Assembly: GCF_014205875.1 (NCBI RefSeq) | Contig: NZ_JACHEN010000042.1 | Location: forward strand, 1-36,910 | Origin: Anaerosolibacter carboniphilus | GTDB lineage: Bacteria > Bacillota > Clostridia > Peptostreptococcales > Thermotaleaceae | Length of the DNA: 36,910 bases | Direction: 5' to 3' | Shown: positions 1-7,678 of the stretch, one piece after another | Numbering within the stretch: the stretch's first letter is position 1 | Layout of the letters: every line of letters starts with the position of its first letter | Translations under genes and position numbers: made by a program | Notes under the pieces: generated by a model | Told to the model about the DNA's origin: nothing | Databases searched by the model: none | What the model saw: the letters and a program-made list of their open reading frames with translations, nothing else

Positions 1-347
1 CCCATGATCATGGCACCAAGAAACATTGGGATGCCAGCACCTACCACCACGCCCATGGTTGCCACAGCACCAACGACACCGCCTCTCGTATCTGCCACCA
101 TCTTTCCTCCGGTATAACCGATAAGGAGTGGAAGCAGGTACGTAATCATAGGTCCTACCAATGCACTAAGATTTTCATTGGGTGTCCATCCCGTAGGGAT
201 AAACAATGCGGTGATGAATCCCCATGCGATAAACGCACCGATGTTTGGCATCACCATACCGCTTAAAAATCTACCGAACCGTTGGATTCCTTCCTTGGTT
301 CCTTTTCCTTCTGGGCCCTTTACACTTACCGATGCACTTTGTGACAT
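1..347 (-). CDS. mtlA: PTS mannitol-specific EIIC component, N-terminal part (cut by window edge)
   Basis: Reading leftward from ATG at 347, the frame stays open to the window edge for about 115 codons. The product contains the blocks RFGRFLSGMVMPNIGAFIAW, ALFIPTGW, LVGPMITYLLPLLIGYTGGK and GGVVGAVATMGVVVGAGIPM, which closely match the N-terminal membrane domain of mannitol permease MtlA. In that family this domain carries mannitol across the membrane while it is phosphorylated through EIIA and EIIB. An AAGGGGG ribosome site lies about 5 bases before the ATG. Only the first few membrane segments are present, so it cannot be seen whether EIIB or EIIA is fused downstream. The gene follows its own promoter (435-463), separated from the CAP gene by a long palindrome. 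Family assignment is firm; the substrate follows from the strong MtlA match. Confidence 0.93.
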   Translation of the reverse strand, partial: MSQSASVSVKGPEGKGTKEGIQRFGRFLSGMVMPNIGAFIAWGFITALFIPTGWTPNENLSALVGPMITYLLPLLIGYTGGKMVADTRGGVVGAVATMGVVVGAGIPMFLGAMIM

Positions 348-395
348 ACGAATCCCCCTTTTTATATAGTTTTGGCATGAATAATTAGTGACATA

Positions 396-414
396 ACTAA
401 ATGGCCATTTTAGT
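396..414. promoter_or_regulatory. Imperfect inverted repeat in the mtlA leader (possible operator or RNA hairpin)
   Basis: The bases ACTAAATGGCC and ATTTTAGT form a near-palindrome centred on TGGCCA with one extra base in one arm. It lies just downstream of the predicted transcription start (about 428), so it could be a repressor site or a 5' hairpin in the message. No regulator is identified. Confidence 0.4.
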
Positions 415-434
415 CAGACTTTTCTGTTAACTAG

Positions 435-463
435 ATTATATGTTGTCGCCACTAAGTGCACAA
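435..463 (-). promoter_or_regulatory. Sigma-A-type promoter of mtlA
   Basis: On the minus strand, TTGTGC (458-463) and a perfect TATAAT (435-440) are separated by exactly 17 bases. This gives a start near 428 and a leader of about 80 bases before the mtlA ATG. Confidence 0.7.
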
Positions 464-511
464 CACAAAGATATTAAGGGGGTGTCGCCATCATTCATGA
501 CATCATTAAAC

Positions 512-563
512 TATGAATAAAAATAGACTACAGAGGATCCTCTGTAGTCTATTTTTATTCATA
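512..563. terminator. Perfect 52-base palindrome, probable bidirectional terminator
   Basis: Every one of 26 base pairs from 512/563 inward to the central GGATCC (535-540) is complementary, with no spacer. It begins one base past the stop codon of the CAP gene (565-567). The outer arms are A/T-rich (TTTTTATTC), so the folded RNA ends in a U-rich stretch. Position and shape fit a terminator for the CAP gene, but the absence of a loop and of any mismatch is unusual. Confidence 0.65.
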
Positions 564-564
564 C

Positions 565-1419
565 CTATTTAGCTTTTATAAACATCTGTGTGATTTTATA
601 ACTGTTGTAATTCGTTGTATCTTTTGCAATCCCTATACCGATATGGGTAAAATTAGGATTTAAGATATTTTTTCGATGTCCGTCAGAACTCATAAAAGCT
701 ACATGAGCCTTTTGAACACTAGCGTTGATGGCAATATTTTCACCAGCAGTAGAATAACTGATTCCAAATTGTTTCATCATATCAAAAGGACTTCCGTAGG
801 TTGGCGATGTATGAGAAAAATATTTATTCCTAACCATATCCTCAGATTTTTCCTGAGCTACAGGCATCAGCCCATCATGGAGTTGAAGGGGTGCTGCTCC
901 CACCTTAGCTCTTTCTGCATTGATCAATTCAAGCATCTGATATACACCCGCTTGATATTTTCCAGTCTCTACAGGCTGTTGTGGCGCAGGCTGCGGTGTT
1001 GGAACTGGTTGCGGTGTTGGAACTGGTTGCGGTGTTGGCTGGGGTTCAGGCTGTGGTGCTGGTTGAGGTACTGGTACCGGCTTCGGATCAGGCTTTGGAG
1101 CTGGCTGCGGTGCCGGTATTGGTTTCGGTTCCGGTTTTGGCGCAGGAGCATTTCCACTATCTGGATTTACTTCTACAATCTCTATTGGGATGGGTAAAGG
1201 CTGATTCGGGTAATACTTTATGTATGTCTTATACCAAGAATATATATCTTTAATTCTATAGGTCTTCGTGGGCGTTTCATAGTTGAGATAGGTTTTGTTA
1301 TATTCCTTACCATCCACATACACCTTATACTGTACTTCTGCATTTGCCATCGAACTAAATGGCACCACTAGTAAAGCTGATGTCAATAACACCGATAATC
1401 CCTTTTTCATTTTATTCAT
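565..1419 (-). CDS. Secreted CAP/SCP-like domain protein with Pro-rich linker (YkwD type)
   Basis: The 284-residue product starts with a signal peptide (basic MNKMKK, hydrophobic LLTSALLVV, probable cleavage after MANA near residue 27). Then come a short Tyr-rich region, a linker of about 60 residues (roughly 89-148) made of Pro-X repeats such as PKPEPKP and PTPQPVP, and a C-terminal CAP domain (about 155-284). CAP marks include FSHTSPTYGSPFDMM, AGENIA and HRKNILNPNFTHIGIG, the usual His/Glu cavity pattern of the bacterial YkwD/SCP family. Such proteins are exported and often act at the cell wall or spore coat; their activity is mostly unknown. An AAAAGGAGATGG site precedes the ATG by about 10 bases; a second ATG three codons in is also possible. 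The gene appears monocistronic, ending at the 512-563 palindrome. Confidence 0.9.
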   Translation of the reverse strand: MNKMKKGLSVLLTSALLVVPFSSMANAEVQYKVYVDGKEYNKTYLNYETPTKTYRIKDIYSWYKTYIKYYPNQPLPIPIEIVEVNPDSGNAPAPKPEPKPIPAPQPAPKPDPKPVPVPQPAPQPEPQPTPQPVPTPQPVPTPQPAPQQPVETGKYQAGVYQMLELINAERAKVGAAPLQLHDGLMPVAQEKSEDMVRNKYFSHTSPTYGSPFDMMKQFGISYSTAGENIAINASVQKAHVAFMSSDGHRKNILNPNFTHIGIGIAKDTTNYNSYKITQMFIKAK

Positions 1420-1589
1420 TCATATCCATCTCCTTTTCGTTTATCCTCGTCTGTACGGTAGCAATCTTAAGTCTAATGTTTATGAACTAGATTAGGTATA
1501 TTATACAATGATATACCTCGTCATGGGTGATGTAATATATGGTATAACAGTGGATAGCCCACAGAAATACAAAATCATGGTTTCTGTGG
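1420..1589. other. Intergenic region upstream of the CAP gene, with a hairpin
   Basis: No gene is seen. A hairpin at 1559-1589 has 9-base arms CCACAGAAA and TTTCTGTGG around a 13-base loop. A TATAAT-like element lies near 1500 on the minus strand, without a convincing -35 box. I found no recognisable riboswitch here. Confidence 0.4.
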
Positions 1590-1629
1590 AAAAACAAAAC
1601 AAAAAGCCACAGCATTTTCACTGAGGCTT
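1590..1629 (-). terminator. Rho-independent terminator of the GGDEF-EAL gene
   Basis: On the minus strand AAGCC-T-CAG (1621-1629) pairs with CTG-T-GGCTT (1604-1612) around an 8-base loop, followed by TTTTTGTTTTGTTTTT. It lies about 170 bases after the stop codon at 1800; nothing coding is seen between. Confidence 0.8.
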
Positions 1630-1799
1630 AGTGAGCATCTTTAACACTTCTTCATCCACTTTATAATTCTTTCATACATAAGTCCTCTTCTTAACTTATA
1701 ACGCCAACCATGATACAAAACAATCTCATTATGTATGACTTGTTTCCTATACCAAATGAATTACTTATGACCGCCATATCTTTGAAAACCAATCTTTCA

Positions 1800-4295
1800 T
1801 CAAACAGTAAACCCTTTACCTGATAGCAATAGTTCTTCTATTTCTTCTGCAGGCAGTGGCTTGCTAAATAAATACCCTTGTCCAAGATCACAGTCATACT
1901 CTCTTAGTATCTTATATTGGTTCTCTGTTTCTATTCCCTCCGCTGTAACGATTACATCCATATTATGGGCAAGATCGATAATGGTTTTGGCGATAAATTT
2001 TTCATCATGATGTTTTGTAATATCCTGCACAAAGGACTTATCTATCTTTATCATATCAATCGGCAATTTTTTAAGATAATTTAAGGACGAGTATCCTGTT
2101 CCAAAATCATCCAAAGCAATCCTCATGTTCACGCTTTTCAGCATATTCAATGTATGTATCGACTGCCTCAGATCATGCATCGCAACATTTTCCGTAATCT
2201 CAAACAAGAGGTTCCCCCCATCGATGCCCATCTCATTAACAATATGGATGATTTTATCGGTTATATCCTGATGCCTTAATTGTCTCGCAGATAAATTAAT
2301 AGCTATATAAACCTGAGGTAATCCCATATCATACCATTGTTTTAACTGCCGGCAGGCTTCATGGATTACCCATTCTCCGATATCGATAATCGCACTGGAT
2401 CCTTCTGCAAAAGGAATAAACTCATTAGGGGCAATCATCCCTTTCTTAGGATGCAGCCATCGTATCAGCGCTTCTAACCCAATAATTTTCCCTGTTTTTA
2501 GGTTGATCAGCGGCTGATAATACAAAATAAACTCCTTATTTGACAAAGCATTTCTTAAATCTTTCTCCATGTCCAAAAATTTCAATGACTTCTCATGCAT
2601 CTCAGGCGTATAAAGGGCATAACAGTTTTTGGCATTTTCTTTGGCAACATACATGGCTGTATCCGCATTTTTTAGCAAGCTCTGAACATCCTGCCCATCA
2701 TCAGGGTAGATAGATACCCCTACACTACTGGTGATATACAGTTCATTCCCCTCAATCACCCAGGCTTTGCTAATCGCTTCCATAATCGCAATAATCTCAT
2801 TATGAAATTCAATGGTATCCATCACATTGGACAAAATAATGGCAAACTCATCTCCACTCAAACGAGATATGTTCATATGCTCCTTCACTGTCGCCCGTAA
2901 TCCATCGGCAATATCTTGTAATAATCTATCTCCATAATGATGACCCAAGGTATCGTTGATCTTCTTAAAATTGTCTAAATCCAAATATAGCAAAGCAAGC
3001 TTTTTTTGCTCCTTTTGGGCCTGTAGAATCTGTTCCCGTAACATTTTTTCAAACAATTGTCGATTCGGTAACCCTGTTAACCCATCATAATAGGCCAAAG
3101 ACACAAGTTGATTTTCCATTACTTTACGCTCCGTAATATCGGTCCCCATTGCAATAATACCTAAAATAGTCCCTTTGCTATCACGAAAGACGTTGTTGTT
3201 CCATAAAACATCTACCCTGCGCCCTTCTCTGGTGACCACTTGATTTTCCTGGTTTCGAATAGCCTCGCCACGTAAGATCGCTTGAATGATCTCATCGGTA
3301 TGCTGTTTTCTCTCCGCTGGAATAAATACATCAAACCATCTTCTTCCCAGAACTTCATTTTTCGTATAGCCAGTCAGTTTCTCAGCAAAGTTATTGAATT
3401 CAAAAATCCTTCCCTCCGTATCTACCCCCAGGATAAATATGGCTGCTTCGTTAATAATATTTTGATACAGCTCCTTTTCTTGATAAAGACGCTCTTGCAG
3501 TTCCATATACTCTGTAATATCTGTATGAGATCCTGCAACGCGTATGGCATGGCCTTCTTTATTCCATATCCCTTTTCCCCGGCTTAAAATCCATCGATAT
3601 TCTCCATTTTTGCATCGCAGTCGATAGGTACTTTCATAGATTCCCGACTGGGATGCTAGATATTCCTCAATCTTATTCACCGCATTTTCTCGATCCTCAG
3701 GATGGAGCAGCTGCTTCCAACTATCATAACGATTCGGTATTTCTACATCATCGTAGCCGAAAGCATTCTTCCATTTTATAGAAAAAAAGTAGGCGCCGCT
3801 TTCAAGATCCCAATCCCAAATACCATCATTGGCACCTTCTACAGCCAGTTCATAACGTTGATCGCTTATCATCAATGCATTTCGATGTTTTTCCATCTCA
3901 TCAAATTGATAGCTTAATTCCTCATCCATAGCCAATAATTCTTCATGGGCTGCACTCAAGTCCTCAAAACCTTCAAAAATTTTATCAACAGCTCTTTTAA
4001 ACAGCGTAATTTTACCGTAAATAACAAAATAAAATATTAGTCCTGTCAGAACCACATAAAACCACCCCTTGTAGGTTTCCAACTGCATAAGCATCTCCGG
4101 ATCCTTTACAAAGGAGCTTAATATCATATCTGACAACAATATCCATAGCCCTCCCATGAAAGCGTAGAAAACTATAATCTTCAAGGTCTCCTCCCTTGGT
4201 TTAAGTTCCATTTTGGCTTTCACATAATCTGATAACTGGCTTTGAATATCTCTTATTTTATCATCAAACCATATTGCATCTTTCCTTACCTTCAT
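1800..4295 (-). CDS. Membrane PAS-PAS-GGDEF-EAL cyclic-di-GMP signalling protein
   Basis: I start at ATG 4295 (MKVRKDAIWF, 831 residues) because AAAGGGGG stands 7 bases before it; an in-frame upstream ATG at 4427 lacks such a site. Two membrane helices (about 38-62 and 78-98) and a short charged helix lead into two PAS domains with PAC tails (about 145-265 and 275-385), a GGDEF domain (about 395-555) and an EAL domain (about 570-825). The GGDEF signature reads SGDEF. The EAL domain has the full catalytic set: EALIRW, NLS, ITENVAM, DDFGTGYSS, IKIDKSFV, TAEGIET and QGYLFSKPL. By family knowledge it should hydrolyse c-di-GMP, with the GGDEF domain either making it or binding GTP. Net activity cannot be read from sequence. 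It stands alone with its own terminator. Confidence 0.92.
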   Translation of the reverse strand: MKVRKDAIWFDDKIRDIQSQLSDYVKAKMELKPREETLKIIVFYAFMGGLWILLSDMILSSFVKDPEMLMQLETYKGWFYVVLTGLIFYFVIYGKITLFKRAVDKIFEGFEDLSAAHEELLAMDEELSYQFDEMEKHRNALMISDQRYELAVEGANDGIWDWDLESGAYFFSIKWKNAFGYDDVEIPNRYDSWKQLLHPEDRENAVNKIEEYLASQSGIYESTYRLRCKNGEYRWILSRGKGIWNKEGHAIRVAGSHTDITEYMELQERLYQEKELYQNIINEAAIFILGVDTEGRIFEFNNFAEKLTGYTKNEVLGRRWFDVFIPAERKQHTDEIIQAILRGEAIRNQENQVVTREGRRVDVLWNNNVFRDSKGTILGIIAMGTDITERKVMENQLVSLAYYDGLTGLPNRQLFEKMLREQILQAQKEQKKLALLYLDLDNFKKINDTLGHHYGDRLLQDIADGLRATVKEHMNISRLSGDEFAIILSNVMDTIEFHNEIIAIMEAISKAWVIEGNELYITSSVGVSIYPDDGQDVQSLLKNADTAMYVAKENAKNCYALYTPEMHEKSLKFLDMEKDLRNALSNKEFILYYQPLINLKTGKIIGLEALIRWLHPKKGMIAPNEFIPFAEGSSAIIDIGEWVIHEACRQLKQWYDMGLPQVYIAINLSARQLRHQDITDKIIHIVNEMGIDGGNLLFEITENVAMHDLRQSIHTLNMLKSVNMRIALDDFGTGYSSLNYLKKLPIDMIKIDKSFVQDITKHHDEKFIAKTIIDLAHNMDVIVTAEGIETENQYKILREYDCDLGQGYLFSKPLPAEEIEELLLSGKGFTV

Positions 4296-4567
4296 CGAGC
4301 ATCCCCCTTTTCCTTCAGGTTTGGTCAAGTTATACTGGTTGGTACTATTACATTGGCAAATACTTGTGCAATATTTTATTCTTAATAGTTTGTTTTTAAT
4401 ATTTACGCTTTCCACTACAACTTCCAAATGTGAGAATTTAATAACAATTTTCCATTAATTATAATATTTAGCGTTTTTTTCACATTCTCCTGCCCAATTT
4501 AATACTACAAAATAGTAAATCTTTCCCTATTTTTCGACATCTCGCTCAAAAGAACAGTCCGAAACCA

Positions 4568-4704
4568 CTGAAAAAGTTTCAATTAGAGAAAAACCTTCGA
4601 GCCTGTCATTCTGAGCCCAGCGAAGAATCTAGTATTTAAAGGCTTTAGAGATTCTTCATTTCACTACATTTCATTCAGAATGACAACATGCTAGATTTTT
4701 TCAG
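4568..4704. repeat. Nested palindromic intergenic repeat (MITE-like)
   Basis: The core at 4604-4685 has terminal arms TGTCATTCTGA and TCAGAATGACA with inner GAAGAATCT / AGATTCTTC arms. Around it lie further complementary pairs: TTCGAG with CTCGAA, and CTGAAAAA with TTTTTCAG. No gene is inside. Palindromes beginning TGTCATTCTGAG recur in many Firmicute genomes, so this is probably one copy of a dispersed repeat. Confidence 0.75.
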
Positions 4705-4732
4705 GGCCTCGAACAGCCCTTCTGAAGTATCG

Positions 4733-4777
4733 ATCAAAATAAAAATTACCTGCCCGATATATTTACTAGGCAGGTAA
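4733..4777 (-). terminator. Terminator-like hairpin pointing left, between divergent genes
   Basis: Nine-base arms TTACCTGCC and GGCAGGTAA (4746-4777) enclose a 14-base loop and, on the minus strand, are followed by TTTTTATTTTGAT. No minus-strand gene lies directly upstream; the neighbours are divergent. It may stop antisense transcripts or act in the long leader of the GGDEF-EAL gene. Confidence 0.6.
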
Positions 4778-4807
4778 GTGACAAATTTAAATTCAACTTT
4801 TTAAAGG

Positions 4808-4836
4808 TTGACTTAATATACACAAAAGGATATAAT
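4808..4836 (+). promoter_or_regulatory. Sigma-A promoter of the 4951-6848 unit
   Basis: TTGACT (4808-4813), a 17-base spacer and TATAAT (4831-4836) give a start near 4843 and a leader of about 108 bases. Confidence 0.8.
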
Positions 4837-4950
4837 AGAAATAGCGTCTTCTTTTTAATTTATTTTATTTCTATCCCATTCAATAATACCACAAATATTT
4901 GTTTTTGTCAATACATCTTCAAAAATTTATTTTGAAAGCGAGGGATTTCT

Positions 4951-5463
4951 ATGCATTTTCTTGATATTTTTTCCAAGACAGAATTGTTCTTTGTTGAGGA
5001 TATGGCCCATGAAATTATGCTTACAAATGAGGTTTCAGAAATTTTTGGATTGTATCTCTCTCCACAGGACTCACGGGAAATTATAATCACTCGAAATACT
5101 ATTTTAAAAGAGTATGGGCGAGTTGAAGTAGATATTGAAATCACGCGCAAAATCATTATGCAGTTTTGTTCATCCCCTTATCTACAACAGGCTGATTATA
5201 TGGAGACCATTATAGAGATTCAAGAATTATTTCATTATATAAAAAATGAGTTAGATGATGATATAGGCGATGATGAGCTGATTGAAAGACTTGCAGATTT
5301 GTATAATCATAAATGTTTTGGGGTTTTGGATCTTTTAAAGGGAAGAGAAACAGAAAAAATTATTCAGCAGTATAGATTTGGAGATGAATATGATCAAGAT
5401 CCTGACCTAGAAGTGGATGAGGATCAAGTAGAAAGTTGGGAGGACACGTTATGGGATCAATAA
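4951..5463 (+). CDS. Conserved protein of unknown function (DUF6323-like)
   Basis: The 170-residue product is soluble, with no signal peptide or membrane segment, mostly helical by composition and very acidic at its C-terminus (residues about 147-170). I recognise, from memory only, a resemblance to the Firmicute family DUF6323 (pattern LSPQDSREIIITRNTILKEY followed by GRVEVDIE and FCSSPYLQQADY). No catalytic motif is visible and no function is claimed. A GAGGG site stands 8 bases before the ATG, behind a strong promoter. The next gene starts inside its last codons, so the two products are likely made together and may form a complex. Confidence 0.8.
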   Translation: MHFLDIFSKTELFFVEDMAHEIMLTNEVSEIFGLYLSPQDSREIIITRNTILKEYGRVEVDIEITRKIIMQFCSSPYLQQADYMETIIEIQELFHYIKNELDDDIGDDELIERLADLYNHKCFGVLDLLKGRETEKIIQQYRFGDEYDQDPDLEVDEDQVESWEDTLWDQ

Positions 5464-6848
5464 TTGGGATAGATAAGGAAAAGCTGGATCAAAATCAATA
5501 TTTAGTTTCCCTAATGAACGAAGGCTCTCGAAAGGGGTTGCTAAGTTTAGACCTTGTAAAGGATATTCCCTTCGGATTGATGGAAGTCCTCAAAGAAGTT
5601 ATGAGAATGTATACAAAAGGAGAAAGTTCAACTTTAAAGGTCGACACAGCAGAGGGTTTAATGAAATCCATTGTATACTCCATAGATCTTCTTTTAATGA
5701 ATTATCCTGCTCCAGAGGATGCCATCCGTCACTTGCAATCCTGCAATGTGAAGGCTCTATATCAAGAGGCATTATCATATGCCAACGATTATATTAAAAG
5801 TACAAAAAAATTATACCAGTCCATCGAAGTGAAACGTGTATTGGTACCAAATGTTGTCTATAACGAAACCTTTACAGAAGCGATACCAAATTTCCTTTTA
5901 GACTATGATGTGATTTTTTCTGCTCATAATACATCTAGTGATATGGATTATCCTTTGGCCTGTGATGACATATCTGCAAAAGGAATCACTTACATCAGGA
6001 GATATCTTGAGCTCTTTGAATTAGAGAATGACTTTTGTCGCAGTTTTAACCCTAAGAATATAGCCAAGCTGCTTCAAGCCTATGGAAAATCCAATGGACT
6101 AAATTATGAACAAGCACCTATAAACTTATTTGAAATCGTGCTCAATAACGTTGTTTTTTTAACCTTTCTGGATAAAAGTTATGACAATCTTTTAATTTCA
6201 ACCATAGAATTTGAGCTGATAGAGGAGAAACTAAATGGATTAAACAAGATTGAGATCAAGCATCTTATTTTCAGTATCTTAGATAAACTCATCCATCGCT
6301 TAGAGATCATGAATCCGAATCTTATTGATTTGATCTATCGATATTCAGAGGCTATGATAGAACGTCTTAACAATGCGTTGGCCCATGGCCATCTTGCCAA
6401 TATGATGGTTTTAGAAGTCGTAGCTCGCCATAAAGAAAGAACGATTTTAGAACTGGGTTATAAAATGAATAATAGAGCTTTTAGGTTTGTTTATAAAAAA
6501 ATAACAGATTGTTCTACCATTGAAGGTAAAATGATTTTATTGAAGAAATACATCAATTCTTTGGACGATTTTGTTGATCTGTTGAAAGCAGACTGTTTTT
6601 ACAACAAAGAATATGACTATGTTTTTAATAGCTTGGGAAATCTAGAACTAAGCACCTTGATCATTCATGGGTTTAAGGAACATATGCTGAAGGGCGAAGA
6701 TAAACTTTCTACACTCCTTTCTAAAACCATTTCCTACAGATACGATTGGGAAAAAGCTTTGATCGATTGGTTAAAAAAACTGGATAAAAACCGCATGCAA
6801 GATATCGAATTACTAGTCTATCAAAACCTAGTCAATGAAATTATTTAA
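5451..6848 (+). CDS. Conserved protein of unknown function (DUF6179-like)
   Basis: I place the start at ATG 5451 (465 residues), 7 bases after GGGAGG, rather than at an in-frame TTG at 5436 with no site of its own. It overlaps the preceding gene by 13 bases, a sign of translational coupling. The product is a long, helix-rich cytoplasmic protein without membrane segments or nucleotide-binding motifs. Its pairing with a DUF6323-like gene and its overall pattern suggest DUF6179, recalled from memory. Notable stretches are NYPAPEDAIRHLQSCN near residue 85 and a run of alternating Leu/Ile and charged residues after 260. Nothing in the sequence indicates a reaction. It is the last gene of its unit. 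Confidence 0.8.
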   Translation: MGSIIGIDKEKLDQNQYLVSLMNEGSRKGLLSLDLVKDIPFGLMEVLKEVMRMYTKGESSTLKVDTAEGLMKSIVYSIDLLLMNYPAPEDAIRHLQSCNVKALYQEALSYANDYIKSTKKLYQSIEVKRVLVPNVVYNETFTEAIPNFLLDYDVIFSAHNTSSDMDYPLACDDISAKGITYIRRYLELFELENDFCRSFNPKNIAKLLQAYGKSNGLNYEQAPINLFEIVLNNVVFLTFLDKSYDNLLISTIEFELIEEKLNGLNKIEIKHLIFSILDKLIHRLEIMNPNLIDLIYRYSEAMIERLNNALAHGHLANMMVLEVVARHKERTILELGYKMNNRAFRFVYKKITDCSTIEGKMILLKKYINSLDDFVDLLKADCFYNKEYDYVFNSLGNLELSTLIIHGFKEHMLKGEDKLSTLLSKTISYRYDWEKALIDWLKKLDKNRMQDIELLVYQNLVNEII

Positions 6849-6922
6849 TAAAGTCTTCTTTGAAGATTTATAAAGGCGAACTACTTCATACTATAAATCT
6901 ATCATCAGTTCTAAATTTAACT

Positions 6923-6973
6923 GTAGTAAGGGCTTCAATTCCCCATAAATTACGGGACTGAAGTCCCTCCTAC
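6923..6973. repeat. Long imperfect hairpin between convergent genes
   Basis: GGGCTTCA (6930-6937) faces TGAAGTCCC (6959-6967), with an inner CCC / GGG pair around ATAAATTA and an outer GTA / TAC pair. It lies between the ends of two convergent genes, so it may terminate both, although no clear T-run follows on either side. It may also be a remnant of a mobile-element end; I cannot decide. Confidence 0.45.
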
Positions 6974-7002
6974 GTTAGAAATGATGTTACGCCTTCTTTA
7001 GT

Positions 7003-7656
7003 TTACGCGTTTGCTGCAGCAACCTCTTCTTTATCTTTCTTTACCTCATCAGCTATAATATCCGCACATCTCACTTGGTTAAATATACCACAGTAACAGA
7101 AATTACATAGTTTTACGGCTGCTTCATCTTCTGTTAAACGTCCTTTTCTGACTTGGTCAATCATGTGTTCCACGAACTTAGGTGGAATCATATGGTGTCC
7201 ACACATCGTTGTAATCGATAACGTCGTCTCATCAGGAAGATTTTCCTTTTTACCCCAAACACCCAAAGAATAGTTGATGGAATGAGGGATTACCTCTGCG
7301 ACTTTACAAGCAGGTAATACTTCTGACAGCACACCAGTAATGACTACAGATAATCCTAAATCCTTTTCTTTTATCTGCTTTAAGAAATCAACAACTTGCT
7401 CTCTTTTGGTGAATACACCTCTAAGACGGGACTTATCAGTAATATGGTCTTTAATATATTCAATAGGATACTGGGTTTTAGGGCCGGACTTAACATCTCC
7501 CCAGTTTTCAGAACCAGCTGCTTCAGCGGCAGCAATAAATTCTAATGCTTTTGGTTTGATGTTTACATCATTTACACCTTTAGTTTGATACATAAACCAG
7601 TTAAAATCCTTTTTCTGAGACTCAATAGGCCCTGAACGATGTAATGAATGCGTCAT
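7003..7656 (-). CDS. Cys/His-rich protein of unknown function, linked to the Tct and ferredoxin genes
   Basis: The 217-residue product begins MTHSLHRSG after a strong AAGGGGG site. The C-terminal third contains TMCGHHMIPP followed by CNFCYCG and then VRC, spacing suited to binding a metal or Fe-S cluster. There is no signal peptide or membrane helix, and the last residues are Ala-rich. I do not recognise the family with certainty and assign no reaction. The gene lies 22 bases behind the ferredoxin-like gene and ends the cluster. A role in metabolising the compound imported by the Tct system, or in sensing its redox state, is inference from position only. Confidence 0.8.
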   Translation of the reverse strand: MTHSLHRSGPIESQKKDFNWFMYQTKGVNDVNIKPKALEFIAAAEAAGSENWGDVKSGPKTQYPIEYIKDHITDKSRLRGVFTKREQVVDFLKQIKEKDLGLSVVITGVLSEVLPACKVAEVIPHSINYSLGVWGKKENLPDETTLSITTMCGHHMIPPKFVEHMIDQVRKGRLTEDEAAVKLCNFCYCGIFNQVRCADIIADEVKKDKEEVAAANA

Positions 7657-7678
7657 TTTATCTACCCCCTTATATTTT

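Noticed and set aside
676..1253. Long open frames opposite and beside the CAP gene
   Set aside because: They are shadows of the Pro-rich repeat, with low-complexity translations.
1420..1560. Possible c-di-GMP or c-di-AMP riboswitch before the CAP gene
   Set aside because: None of the conserved blocks of either class could be found.
4296..4427. Upstream start for the GGDEF-EAL gene
   Set aside because: No ribosome site at 4427, while a strong one precedes ATG 4295.
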